A DNA stretch of 64,000 nt, from assembly GCF_000400485.1 (NCBI RefSeq), contig NZ_ASHR01000010.1, positions 50,235-114,234 of the forward strand, in the 5' to 3' direction. The translations under genes were made by a program, and so were the position numbers. Of the stretch, positions 1 through 10,200 are shown piece by piece. Below the pieces are notes generated by a model. That model was not told the origin of the DNA, ran no database searches, and worked only from the letters and a program-made list of their open reading frames with translations. This stretch comes from Agrococcus pavilionensis RW1. GTDB lineage: Bacteria; Actinomycetota; Actinomycetes; Actinomycetales; Microbacteriaceae. The stretch's first letter is position 1; every line of letters begins with the position of its first letter.

Positions 1-144
1 GTGCTTCACCCAAGCAGGATATCCGCATCTCGCCAGAAACCCGGACGGAAGTCGCCTTCGCCGCGCCCGCGCCTGTTACGTTCGAGACTCGATGCGCGCG
101 AACCCCGCGGTCGCGCACCCTCTCTACGACAAGGCTTTCATCAG

Positions 145-1587
145 ATGAGTACGGACTCGTTCGTCCCGACCGCCACATTGAAGCGCACGCTGCAGCCGCG
201 ATGGGTTTTTGCGATCGCGTTGGGCTCTGCAGTCGGGTGGGGCGCGTTCATCTTGCCATTCGACTGGCTCGCCGCTGGCGGACTGGGGGGCACCCTCCTG
301 GGGTTCTTGATCGGCGGAGCGCTCATCGCCGTGATCGCGATGAGCTACGGCGCTGTCATCCGCGCGCTTCCAGTCACTGGCGGAGGCGTCGCATTCGCGC
401 TGGCCTCGTTGGGCCGCGTCCACGCGTTCGTCGCGGGCTGGTGTCTGACACTCGGGTACGCGGGCATCGTTGCTCTTAACGCGTCCGCGATGTCGCTGGT
501 ATTTCGGATGGCGATGCCCGATCTGATGATGCAACTCAAGCTGTATTCCGTCGCGGGATGGGACATCTACCTGCCTGAGGTAATCGTCTCAGTCCTGTTC
601 CTCTTGATCTTCGCTTGGATCAATGCGCGCGGCGTCGCACTCTCCGGTCGCCTCCAGTTCCTCGCGTGCGTGATCATGCTGCTCGCCGTCACTGCGATCA
701 TGATCGCAGCCGGTGCCTACTTCATGACCGGGGCAACCCCGATCCCTCCAGCATTCCCCGCGGACGTCTCACCCGTTGCCGCGATCGCTACGATCGTCGC
801 TTTCGCCCCCTGGGCATACGTCGGCTTCGACAACGTCCCTCAAACGGCCGGTGAGTTCAATTTCTCGCCCCGCAAGGCGCTTGCTCTCCTACTCTGGGGT
901 GTCGTCGCGGCGACCTTCATCTACATGGCGATGACCGTAGCGACCGCGATCGCCGTCGGCGACCAGCCGGAGCTCTATGCCGACACGGCATGGCCGCCTG
1001 CTGTCGCAATCACCGGGATCGCGGGCCCGATCGGCATGATCCTCATGCTAATTGCGGTTTCCATGGGCGTGTTAACGGGACTCAACGGCTTCTATGTCTC
1101 AACGAGCCGCGTCCTTCTCACTATGGGACGCGCGAAGATGCTCCCGCGTGCCTTTGCGGCCCTGCACCCTAGGCACGGCACGCCCGTCGTCGGCATCGCG
1201 TTCACTCTGCTGATCTGCGTCGTAACTCCATGGTTCGGACGGGCCGCATTGTTGTGGATCGTCGACATGACAAGCTTCGGGATAACCGTCGCGTACTTCT
1301 ACACGTGCTACTGCGCCTTCCAGCTCGGCAGATCGGGGCGCTTGCCCGGCATGACTTCGCAGCAAGCGTCGAGCGCCGGCCTCCAGGCGACCGGGCTCAT
1401 TGGATGCGCGTTCGCGGTCATCTTCATGCTGCTCTTGCTCGTGCCAGGATCGCCGGGAGCCCTGGGGGCACCTTCTCTTATCGCACTGGGCGCCTGGATT
1501 GTGATGGGAGTGGTGTTCTTCCTCGCGCGACGCAAGTCTTACCTCTCGACATCCGACGAGGAGCTGCACCGCTCGGTGTTCCATTGA
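145..1587 (+). CDS. APC-superfamily amino acid permease
   Basis: A 480-residue integral membrane protein that probably takes up an amino acid or related amine by cation symport. The sequence is almost wholly hydrophobic helices, about 12 segments. The first carries the glycine-rich GSAVGWGAF signature of the amino acid-polyamine-organocation superfamily. The reading frame is open back to base 1, but residues before the ATG at 145 are Arg/Pro-rich and unlike a permease, so I start at 145 (MSTDSF). No neighbour shares its strand with tight spacing except the asparagine-synthetase-like gene 160 bases on. A link to the glycan cluster is therefore only positional. Substrate cannot be named from sequence alone. 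Confidence 0.82.
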   Translation: MSTDSFVPTATLKRTLQPRWVFAIALGSAVGWGAFILPFDWLAAGGLGGTLLGFLIGGALIAVIAMSYGAVIRALPVTGGGVAFALASLGRVHAFVAGWCLTLGYAGIVALNASAMSLVFRMAMPDLMMQLKLYSVAGWDIYLPEVIVSVLFLLIFAWINARGVALSGRLQFLACVIMLLAVTAIMIAAGAYFMTGATPIPPAFPADVSPVAAIATIVAFAPWAYVGFDNVPQTAGEFNFSPRKALALLLWGVVAATFIYMAMTVATAIAVGDQPELYADTAWPPAVAITGIAGPIGMILMLIAVSMGVLTGLNGFYVSTSRVLLTMGRAKMLPRAFAALHPRHGTPVVGIAFTLLICVVTPWFGRAALLWIVDMTSFGITVAYFYTCYCAFQLGRSGRLPGMTSQQASSAGLQATGLIGCAFAVIFMLLLLVPGSPGALGAPSLIALGAWIVMGVVFFLARRKSYLSTSDEELHRSVFH

Positions 1588-1748
1588 GCAAGCCAGGCCG
1601 GTTGGTAAGGGTCGGGCGACCCGGCCGGACATGGCGGGAACTGCGCCTGGGGCATGGGGCCCTCTGACACCGCGGCGCCGGAACCAATGTCGACTCCGAA
1701 CTTGCCGAGCTGGGCGAATCCTTAGTCTCTGTCTCGCCGCCGATAACA

Positions 1749-3593
1749 TTGGAGAACCCTACCTCCCAAGGATTCCAATTGATCACTGACGTCGTTCGAT
1801 TCGCCGGTGCCGGGAAGCTCGACCCGAGCAACGAACGCGGCGACACCGGCTCGTTCCGCATTGTTCAGAGGTGGGGAGCGGCAGTCACGCCCGTGCGTGA
1901 TACCCCAGCCTTCAGAGTTGGCCAACCGGTCGACCCCACCCTCGCACTCAACGGCGAGTGGTGGACTGTCTCTCGTGACACAGCGGGGCGATTCCTGGTG
2001 ATGTCTGATCCTTACTCGCTGCAACCCCTGTTCTATGCATCCGTGGAAACGCGCGACAGCCGGGACCTCCTCGTTGGGGGCAACCTGGCAGCAGTTGCGC
2101 AAGCAATGCATCTGTTAGGCGCCAAGGTGGAGACCGACTGGGCCGCTGTCCTCCCTTCGCTCGCGACCAAACGAGACTTCTTTGACACCATGTGGGATGT
2201 TGGGACCGCAATCCGGGGAGTAACGGTATCGCTGCCGGGTCAAGCGTTGCTGGTCAACCCGAGCGGTCATAGCATCGTGACGCGCCCTGAGCCAGACCAC
2301 CTGTGGCGCGCGTCGTACGAAGACCTTCTCCGCTCGGGAGCTGCCGCCGCCATCGAGGAGTTGCAGCGCACCTTCGCGGCGGCCGATGGCGACAAGCCCG
2401 TGCTGAATCTCTCGGGCGGGAAGGACTCCCGGCTTGTGCTGGCGCTGATGATCGCGGCCGGGCTCTCCGACCGCGTATGCGTCAGTGCGCAAGACCCTCG
2501 AGGGGCAAAGCCGCAATGGAAGTTCGACATCCTGGATGCCGACCTGGCGATCAGCTCGCGTTTGACGAACAGGTTTGGTCTCGACTGGCGCAGTTCACTC
2601 CCCGAAAGAGAAGTCTGGCCCGATTCGCTCGAAAGTCAATTGGCCGACTTTCAGCTGTTCCGAGGCGCCCGTAGCTATCAATTCTTTCCGCTCTCTCACA
2701 ACTACAGATACATCAAGCCGGCCGTTCGCATCACGGGCGCCGGTGCCGGAACGCTGAAGTCCCCCTGGCGGCAGCAGTGGGAGCGAGAAGGGCTCTGGGC
2801 TCAATTGAGCCGCACTCCAGGCTCTTTGGACGAGGATGCGCATCGGATTCTTCGCAGCGAGTTCCGCCGGGCGCCGATTCCGCGAGAACTCGAAGGGCCA
2901 GTGTTCGCGCGATTCAGCGAGACTCTTCTCAGCCTGGGAAAGGGCTCGATCGACGATGCGGTCATGAATCACTACGGCGCTTTCCGGAATCGCGGCCATG
3001 TCGGAGGCATGCTCTGGGCACGCGATAAGGGAGCAATTGTCTGCAACCCCCTGCTTCAGCCGGCGCTGCAGCGAGCTTCCATGCGCTTGCCTGCGCACCT
3101 GCGCGACGCGGGTCGTGTGACATTTGACCTGCTTGAACTCTTGCTCCCTGAAATGAACGATCTGGAATTCCAGTCCGGTGCGTGGCCATGGAGCAGTGAC
3201 CGACCACAAGCGCTCGACTGGTCCAAGTACCCTAGCGACCGTCGCGGCTTCTTCCAGTCTCAAGACAGACGAGCGTCGGCCCCCCGACCCCAGTACAAGT
3301 GGGGCCCTAATCCCGACATGACGGCACTCATCAGGTCCGGTCTTTCGGAGTTGCGCGAGGCGGTCGACGCGGCGGGCTTGCCCGGTGACCATGTCGTCGG
3401 GCCGATCCAAGTCGAGCCGCCCGAGGATAGACGAGGACAGGGACGCCTCCTCGCTCGACTGGCGACGTGGGGCCAGGGCTTGCCGCACGCTGCCAGTTTC
3501 GCTAGGACGATAGAGTCGCGATCGCCGAGGGTCTTCTCAATCTTCCCCGAGTATGACTACACCACGCCTCCAGCAATCGGAGGCTCGGCGTAG
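1749..3593 (+). CDS. Asparagine-synthetase-like PP-loop protein (copy 1)
   Basis: About 614 residues. The adenylating PP-loop motif SGGKDSR lies near residue 222, the hallmark of the ATP-binding half of AsnB-type amidotransferases. The N-terminal third resembles the Ntn-glutaminase fold in size but has no cysteine at position 2, so glutamine hydrolysis is not expected. Related proteins in polysaccharide loci (for example WbpS-like) are thought to form amides on uronic acids, and that is my inference here. The start is uncertain: TTG at 1749 gives the longest frame and TTG at 1779 is an alternative. It converges on copy 2 with only 21 bases between stop codons. Three more paralogues occur within 20 kb. 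Confidence 0.75.
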   Translation: MENPTSQGFQLITDVVRFAGAGKLDPSNERGDTGSFRIVQRWGAAVTPVRDTPAFRVGQPVDPTLALNGEWWTVSRDTAGRFLVMSDPYSLQPLFYASVETRDSRDLLVGGNLAAVAQAMHLLGAKVETDWAAVLPSLATKRDFFDTMWDVGTAIRGVTVSLPGQALLVNPSGHSIVTRPEPDHLWRASYEDLLRSGAAAAIEELQRTFAAADGDKPVLNLSGGKDSRLVLALMIAAGLSDRVCVSAQDPRGAKPQWKFDILDADLAISSRLTNRFGLDWRSSLPEREVWPDSLESQLADFQLFRGARSYQFFPLSHNYRYIKPAVRITGAGAGTLKSPWRQQWEREGLWAQLSRTPGSLDEDAHRILRSEFRRAPIPRELEGPVFARFSETLLSLGKGSIDDAVMNHYGAFRNRGHVGGMLWARDKGAIVCNPLLQPALQRASMRLPAHLRDAGRVTFDLLELLLPEMNDLEFQSGAWPWSSDRPQALDWSKYPSDRRGFFQSQDRRASAPRPQYKWGPNPDMTALIRSGLSELREAVDAAGLPGDHVVGPIQVEPPEDRRGQGRLLARLATWGQGLPHAASFARTIESRSPRVFSIFPEYDYTTPPAIGGSA

Positions 3594-3614
3594 GGGAAGC
3601 GCTTTGCCCAGCGC

Positions 3615-5459
3615 TTAGTCGGGAACTTCAATCTCGACGACCTCCACCTGCCGGGGTTCCTCGGCCGAGAGCCAGCCGCCGTTCAGCGAGTACTGCGCCG
3701 AAAACAGCGCCCAGGCGGCGGGAGCGCGGTACTGCCGTCCGCCCAGCATTCTCTCGACAGCCCGGCGATCGACCACATCGAACAACGCAGAGTTCGCGTC
3801 GCCGAGGATGTATGACTTGAAGAACCCGCTCAAGTCACGACCGTAGACGCTGCGCCAGTTGAAGTTGGCACGCGGCTGCTCGTGGGCGGTGTGTGGCGCC
3901 CGAGCGTCCCATCCGTTCGGATCATAGAACCCTGACGGTCCCGCCTTCTCGAAAGCCCATCGGTCTCGGAAGAAGGGCAGGTCCTGCACTCCGGGTGCGA
4001 GGCGCGACATCAGGCTGTGCGAGACCTTCTCCGAGCGCATCTCCTCCGTCGAGAACGTCTTGAGTCGACGCACGAGCTGGTTGTTGATCAGGAGCGTCGC
4101 GTGAGGAGCCACTACGGACTCGCCGTGACGCATCGTCGCAAGCCAGCGACCCGTCCGGTTGGTGATGTATCCCTCGAACAGGGTGCGCCCCGGGTCCGAC
4201 CACCGCGAGTCGAAGATGGGCCGGAAGTCAGCCAGCACGGCTTCCTGCGCGAATGGCTGCAGCAGATCGCGATTGTTGGTCCAGTACCGGGTCAGGATGT
4301 CGAGCGTTCGATCGGCCGACGGCGCGTCCGCCTCCATGTAACGGAGGAAACCACCTCGGATGATCTCACCTCCCTGCCCGCCGAAGTTCGCCTTCTTGAG
4401 CGGCGACACATGCTGCTGGGAAGGATTCGGCAGCACGGTAAAGGCATTCCCCAGGCCACCCGTGGAACGCAAGGTCTGCCACGCCTGCCTCTCGGGCTCA
4501 GCCGCGATCACCTGCTTCCCCGACTTACCCGTGGTGGTCCGCGGAACCTGAGTCACGTGCTCGATGCCCAAGAGCTTCGCAACGGACTTCCCGACGTGCG
4601 CCTCCCCGCTCTCGGGCAAGCCGTTCGTATAGGTCGAGAACCCGACGCCGGCCGCGTGCAACGCCGAGATCACCAGGCGGCTGTCCTTGCCGCCCGTAGC
4701 CGCCGCCGCCACGCTTTCGACGCCGTTTGAGAGCATCCGCGCGTAGCTCACGAGACTGTCCGCGAGGCTGTCGACCCGCTCCGCGTACGGTCGAGCGGCG
4801 AACTCACTCGCCCCCGGATCGTGCGTCACCGCGATGTTGGCAGCAGCGCCACCGCTGATCTTGGCGCCGGCCGGCACGAGCTGAACTCCGAGGAACGGCA
4901 CGGTGTCGGTGATGGGGAGCCCGTGCATGATGAAGCCCGCGATCCCGAGACGACTCGGCTCGACCTTGCCGCCATTGCGCATGAGCGAGAGCGCGGCGGC
5001 AGAGTTGCTGATCACGAGCGCATCTGGCAGATCGATCCAGTACATCGCTTCGGAGCGATGGGTGTTCGTGTAGGCCGCCAGCGTGTCGGGTGTGGCCCCG
5101 AGCGTCGCGAAGCTGCCGATCCCGTCCCAGATCGGGTCATCAATCGTCCCGCGGTCCACGTCGTGGCCCCGCAGCGCGGCCACGGTGTCGGCGCCCATGA
5201 CGCCGGTCCACGCCCAGCATCGCTGCTTGTTCCCGAGCCAACCGCCGCGCTCCGGCACGCTTTCAGGTTCGTTCGATCGGTAGATGACGGCGGTGCGCCC
5301 CTTGCCCGGCACCCACTGCAGGGCCTGGGTCGTATTCGCGGCAGGCCAAGGTTGCACACGCTCGAGCGCCGACAGCGCTTGTCGCACGAGACCAAACCGG
5401 GGCTCCCGCGACTCGGGTGTGATGTGATTCTTCACCCTTATGCCGACGATCAGTCTCAT
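3615..5459 (-). CDS. Asparagine-synthetase-like PP-loop protein (copy 2)
   Basis: A 614-residue paralogue of the neighbouring gene, starting MRLIVGIRV and lacking Cys2. TGGKDSR near residue 255 is the PP-loop that would adenylate a carboxylate. Its ATG overlaps the TGA of the heparinase-like gene (ATGA), so the two are translationally coupled. They follow the giant glycosyltransferase in one operon on this strand. The coupling suggests that it acts on the same glycan as the heparinase-like protein. The expected role is amide formation on a uronic acid or another acyl transfer on a sugar. True asparagine synthesis is unlikely without the glutaminase cysteine, although ammonia-dependent activity cannot be excluded. 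Confidence 0.78.
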   Translation of the reverse strand: MRLIVGIRVKNHITPESREPRFGLVRQALSALERVQPWPAANTTQALQWVPGKGRTAVIYRSNEPESVPERGGWLGNKQRCWAWTGVMGADTVAALRGHDVDRGTIDDPIWDGIGSFATLGATPDTLAAYTNTHRSEAMYWIDLPDALVISNSAAALSLMRNGGKVEPSRLGIAGFIMHGLPITDTVPFLGVQLVPAGAKISGGAAANIAVTHDPGASEFAARPYAERVDSLADSLVSYARMLSNGVESVAAAATGGKDSRLVISALHAAGVGFSTYTNGLPESGEAHVGKSVAKLLGIEHVTQVPRTTTGKSGKQVIAAEPERQAWQTLRSTGGLGNAFTVLPNPSQQHVSPLKKANFGGQGGEIIRGGFLRYMEADAPSADRTLDILTRYWTNNRDLLQPFAQEAVLADFRPIFDSRWSDPGRTLFEGYITNRTGRWLATMRHGESVVAPHATLLINNQLVRRLKTFSTEEMRSEKVSHSLMSRLAPGVQDLPFFRDRWAFEKAGPSGFYDPNGWDARAPHTAHEQPRANFNWRSVYGRDLSGFFKSYILGDANSALFDVVDRRAVERMLGGRQYRAPAAWALFSAQYSLNGGWLSAEEPRQVEVVEIEVPD

Positions 5460-7240
5460 TGCTCTCCTACCTGTGAGCTTGCGTTGCGCTCAGCGATCAG
5501 CGAGCCAAAGTCCTCGACGCTCGCGCGTCCGGGCGTGACAGTGCCCCACTGCTCGCCCAGCAGCAGCGACGTCGAGCGGCCGTCTGGCAGCGAGACCGTC
5601 GCGGCGATCCACGAGGAGTCGACGTCAACGAGTTCCGCTTCCGCCCGCTCCGCCGTCCCGTCGAAGCACAGCAGAGTCAGCATGCGGGATTGGCCGGGAC
5701 CCGGCTCGAACGCCAGGGTTCTGACCGGCACCTTCTCTCGCCAGTTGGGCGAGTACCAGCCTTGGAGCGGCGATGTGGAGCCCTCGTACACCGAGAGCGA
5801 GTCGCTGCCGTCGAGCCTGAACAGTCGCGCGCGGTTACTGCCGCTCCTGACGAAGACCGAACCTTCCTCCCGACGGTGGCTCGCACCTTCGGCGAAGTGC
5901 CACCACTGGCGGGCCCGAACAGCGCGAGCGGACTCGATGTCGTCGACGACGACAGCAAGGCGCTGGTGCAGGCTCACCAAGACCCGTCTGGTGATCGTCA
6001 CGCCAGGGTAGCCGCGGTCCACGAGCCGGTAGAACTCGGCGCTCTCGTCAATCGAGTGCGCGTCGAGCACGACCTCGGTGGCGCGCTCGTACTCGATGCC
6101 GTCGAGGCTCACGGAATTGTGACCCGCCCTCGACACGACGTACTTGCGCACGGGATCGGCCACGTCGTAGGTGAATTTTCCTGCGTCGCGCAGGAACGAT
6201 TCGCCGTTGGCGAAGAGCGTCAGCGCCATGCCGTCGTTGTGCCCGTGGATCTGCTTCTGCGATCCGAAGCGGAGAGAGTAGAAGGACGCATCGGCGAACG
6301 ATTCTCTCGCGTCGCCCCATGTGGAGCGACCGAACGCGTACCCTCGCGAGTAGACCTTGACGCGCTCTCGCGGGGGCACCCCTTCGCGACCGCTCGAGTG
6401 CACGTAGCGCACCGCCGGGTGGTCGACGCCGCCCATCTTGAACTCTTCGGTGTCGCCGATCATCTCGACACGGCCGTCCGGACGGGTCGCATGTGCCATG
6501 CCGATCGGAGCCCGGTTCACGCGGTCGAAGTCTTGTGGCGACGAGCCCATGGTGATCTCGAAGCGACGCCGCATGAGGTTCCACCACGAGTAGTTCATGT
6601 GGTGGTACTGCAGAGCGCCCTCTTCGTTGATGCCTTCATCGTCGTAGGCGATGTGCACCATTTCGACGCAGCGCTCTCGCGCGAGCTCGACCCAGTCCGG
6701 GCGCTGCAGCACTGCGCCCAAGACGAGCAGTCCTTGGTGCTGCTGCAGGGCGTGATTGCCAGTCTTGATGTGAGCCGGGTCCTCGAGCCAAGCGCCATGC
6801 TCCTCGAGCGAAGCGAGGATCAACGGCAGCGCGTCGGGGCGATGCTCCTCGATGACCGGCAGCGCGAAACTGAAGGTCAGCGCTCGAGCGCCGTCGACCA
6901 TGTCGGCCCAGGAGTAGCGCGAGACACCTCGTCCGGGCGGGTTCCTCTCGATCCACGACGTCGCATACTTCAACCACGTGTCGATGAAGTGGGAGTCACC
7001 GGCGGCCGCGCGCCGCCGCAGCGGATCGAGCCAGCGGAGCGTTTGATACTGGAAGGTCCAGTTCGTCTCCTTGAACGGATCTTCCCGCCACGTCGGCTCC
7101 CCCGGCAGCTTCCAAGGCTTGTGGGGATGCAGATGCAGCGTGCCGCCTGCGATCGCCTCCGCGAGGGCACGGTCCTGGTTCGTGGGGCGGAACATGGCGC
7201 CGAACGCGTGCGCCTCCGCCATCTCTTTCGAATATGACAT
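5456..7240 (-). CDS. Heparinase II/III family protein
   Basis: A 594-residue protein with the two-domain layout of heparinase II/III polysaccharide lyases. The N-terminal two thirds form an alpha-helical barrel with a conserved GNHALQQHQ stretch near residue 160 and an EGALQYHHMNY stretch near 210. The C-terminal beta-sandwich begins around the HGHNDG motif near 332, where family members place metal or catalytic histidines. No signal peptide is visible, unlike degradative lyases, which fits biosynthesis-locus members whose role is unclear. An AGGA ribosome site precedes ATG 7240. The gene lies 12 bases from the upstream glycosyltransferase and overlaps the downstream asparagine-synthetase-like gene. 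Substrate is probably a uronic-acid-containing glycan (inference). Confidence 0.8.
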   Translation of the reverse strand: MSYSKEMAEAHAFGAMFRPTNQDRALAEAIAGGTLHLHPHKPWKLPGEPTWREDPFKETNWTFQYQTLRWLDPLRRRAAAGDSHFIDTWLKYATSWIERNPPGRGVSRYSWADMVDGARALTFSFALPVIEEHRPDALPLILASLEEHGAWLEDPAHIKTGNHALQQHQGLLVLGAVLQRPDWVELARERCVEMVHIAYDDEGINEEGALQYHHMNYSWWNLMRRRFEITMGSSPQDFDRVNRAPIGMAHATRPDGRVEMIGDTEEFKMGGVDHPAVRYVHSSGREGVPPRERVKVYSRGYAFGRSTWGDARESFADASFYSLRFGSQKQIHGHNDGMALTLFANGESFLRDAGKFTYDVADPVRKYVVSRAGHNSVSLDGIEYERATEVVLDAHSIDESAEFYRLVDRGYPGVTITRRVLVSLHQRLAVVVDDIESARAVRARQWWHFAEGASHRREEGSVFVRSGSNRARLFRLDGSDSLSVYEGSTSPLQGWYSPNWREKVPVRTLAFEPGPGQSRMLTLLCFDGTAERAEAELVDVDSSWIAATVSLPDGRSTSLLLGEQWGTVTPGRASVEDFGSLIAERNASSQVGEQ

Positions 7241-7252
7241 CCGGTTCCTGCC

Positions 7253-10200
7253 TCAGCCACCGACGACGCGACGGTGCAGCTCTTTCAGCACCTTCGCCTG
7301 CGCGTAGTTGTCGCGGATGAACTCGGCCGACTGGCCCGCTTCGCTTCGGCGGCGGAGGATTGCGGCAGCCATGTCCTCGACGGTGGGTTCGATCCAAGAC
7401 TTCGGGTACAGATACTCGGATCCTCCCCATGCCAATGTCACCGGAACGGCACCCGATGCGGCGCCATCGGCGATGGTGAAGTGGAATGATTCGTAGTCCG
7501 AGACCGAGATGGCGAAGCCGATCTTGCGGTACCACTCCGCCATGTCGTCGCCGTAGCCGTCGAAGACGACCGAATCGGGACTCACCTGGTTCAGAGTTTC
7601 GATCTCCTGGTAGACACGGTCGTAGTACGCGAGCTCCTCGGGACGGTTGCGCATCCAGTGGTAGTCGTGCGGCTGCTTACCCTTGATGCGCAGCGTGAAG
7701 CGCGGGTCTGATTCCCTCACTCGGCGCAGCAGGTCGACCGCCAGATCGAGTCGCTTCATCTGCGGCACGATGCCCACCATGCCGAGCGTGAACTCCGCCT
7801 CCGAATGCTTCGGTAGCGCAAGCGCGTCCACGTCCACGAAGTTCGGCACGACCACCGACTTGGCGGCTGGGATGCCGTGGCTCGCGATCGCCGCGAGCTT
7901 GATGAGCTGTCCGACGAACAGGAATGCCTCGACGCGGCTGTGGTCGATGCGTCGCAGGTGCGGTAGCTGCAGCTCTTGGCGGTGGACTCGCACCACCATG
8001 CGCTGGTCCTCGCGCAGATGTCGCGAGTACCAGACGGCGTTGCCGAGGCCCCACTCCGCGAAGACCGTGTCGGCCTGCGCGAGCAACTCCAAAGACTGCT
8101 GCTCGTCGTGCTGATCGTGACCGTGCCACTGGTCGATGAGCACGCGGTGGCCTTCACCCTCCAGGTGAGCGATGAGCGCGCGCGCGAACTTGAGGTCGTG
8201 GCCGGCGACGACGACGGTCTTCGCACCAATCGGCCGGTCGATCACCTCGGCCGCGCGGTCGAGCTGTGCGACGGGCGATGGGGCGAAGAGCAGCTCCACG
8301 CCCGCCGGCCGCACCTCGGTCAGATCATCGATCGTTGCGACGTGCGTCGATCGGACCAGGCCGACCGACGCACCCCTGGAGACGGGTCGCGCGAGGGTGC
8401 TCGTCGCGTCTTCCTCGGACGCCCACGCGTAGTGCACCGCTTCCCAGTCCCCGAAGCGCGTGGCGTGCAGCAGATCCTCGAAGTGCGTGCGAGCGATCGG
8501 GGCGTCAACGCGGCCCGCGTACGCGACGACCGTCGCGTCAAACCCATCGATGCTCTGAATGTCGATGTCTGAGCCGACGGCCGCGCGGACTCGTTGGACG
8601 GCGGAGCCCTCAACCCACGCGCGCGCTGGGCGCACCGACTGCGATTCGAGAGAAGCGAGCGTGGCTGAATCCGTCGCGCCCAGCACGACGCCGTAACTAG
8701 GGGTGGCTTCAACCTGCACCGGCACTCCGGCAGTGCGGGCGAGGATCGCGATGGCGGTCTCTGCGGTGTGGGCCCGGTAGACGGCGCGCATCTGGAGCCA
8801 CGCCTCCCGCACACGCTCCACGGGATTCGTCGACCAGTCGCGCAGCATCCCACGCCAATGCGTCGCGTCATCCGTGCTCGCGATGGCGGTGCCGAAGGTC
8901 TCGGCCATACCCCGGCTCGAGCTCGACAAGACGATCCCGCCGCACCCGGCGATCTCGACGACGCGCCTCGAGAACATAGAGGGAGACCCCTCAACCGAGT
9001 TGACGTTGATGTGCGCGACGTGGCTCTTGTAGGCGTCGATCACCTCGTCGTACGGGAGCGACCCGACGACGTATGGCGCGAACTCAAGCGGGAAGCGATA
9101 GGGCGAGTCGGGATTCGATGCCTGACGATCATAGATGGTCAAGCCGTAGGGCCGAGCCGTCGAGAGGAGCCTCGCAAGGCGACGCGAACGGTCGGCGTAG
9201 CGGTCGCCGTAGTACGTGCCAGCGTACGCCACGGTGTGCCTGAACTCGCGGGCCGACGGCAAGGGGTTGTGGATGCGCGGCTGGGCGTAGAAGCCCAGCG
9301 ACGACGCTGTGCGCGTCGCGGCACCCGCAGTCGTCAGGTAGCCAGGGATCATGTCGGCATCGGTCGTGAAGACGTGATCGCAGAGGCCCGCATTGCGGCG
9401 GAAGCGGTCGAAGTGGACGGGGTCTTCCTTGTTCCAGAAGACGCTCGGGATGCCTAGCTCACGTGCCCGAGCGAGCAGCTGCACTAGGTCGGCGCTCTCT
9501 TCGTCGCTGTAGTGGCCGACGCCACGGTGCCACGTGCCCTCGTTGCCGGACCATGCGGACTCCACGAAGACGAGGTCGAGCGCGTCTGAGTCCAGTTGCT
9601 CGAGCCACCCCTCGCGTTGGAGCGGCACGATTTGCACCGTCGCGGCGAGGGTCTTCGTGGTGAACTCGTCGGCGATGAGACCCACCCGCAGTGTCCGCAA
9701 TGCGGGTCCCCCCTGCGCGGCCGCAGCGTAGTTCGACGCGGCGATCGAGTGAGTCTCGAGCATCCGCCGCCCGATCTGATTCCACGTCCGCTCACGCACC
9801 ACCCACTGCCGAGCGGCACGTCCGAGGTCCGCGGCGCGGTCGCCATCGACGATGAGCTGCTCGAGTGAGTCAGCGAGTTCCTTCGCGTCACCCGGAGTCA
9901 CCAGCACAGCACGGTCACTGCGCTCCCCGGCGAGATCCCGGTGCGGAGCGACGTCCGAGAGCACGACGGGCTTCATCATGCTGAACGCCTCGAGCGGCTT
10001 CAGCGGCGACACCAGCTCAGTCACCCGGTTGGAGAGTCGCGGGATCGGCATGATGTCGAACGTGCTGAGCAAGCGCGGTATGTCCTGCATCGGAAGGCGA
10101 CCCAAGAACGTGACGGACCGGAGCTTGCGTTCGTCTCTCTTGGCCCTCAACTGCCCCGCGGCCGCACCGGAGCCCGCGATGACCACCTGGTGGTCGACGC

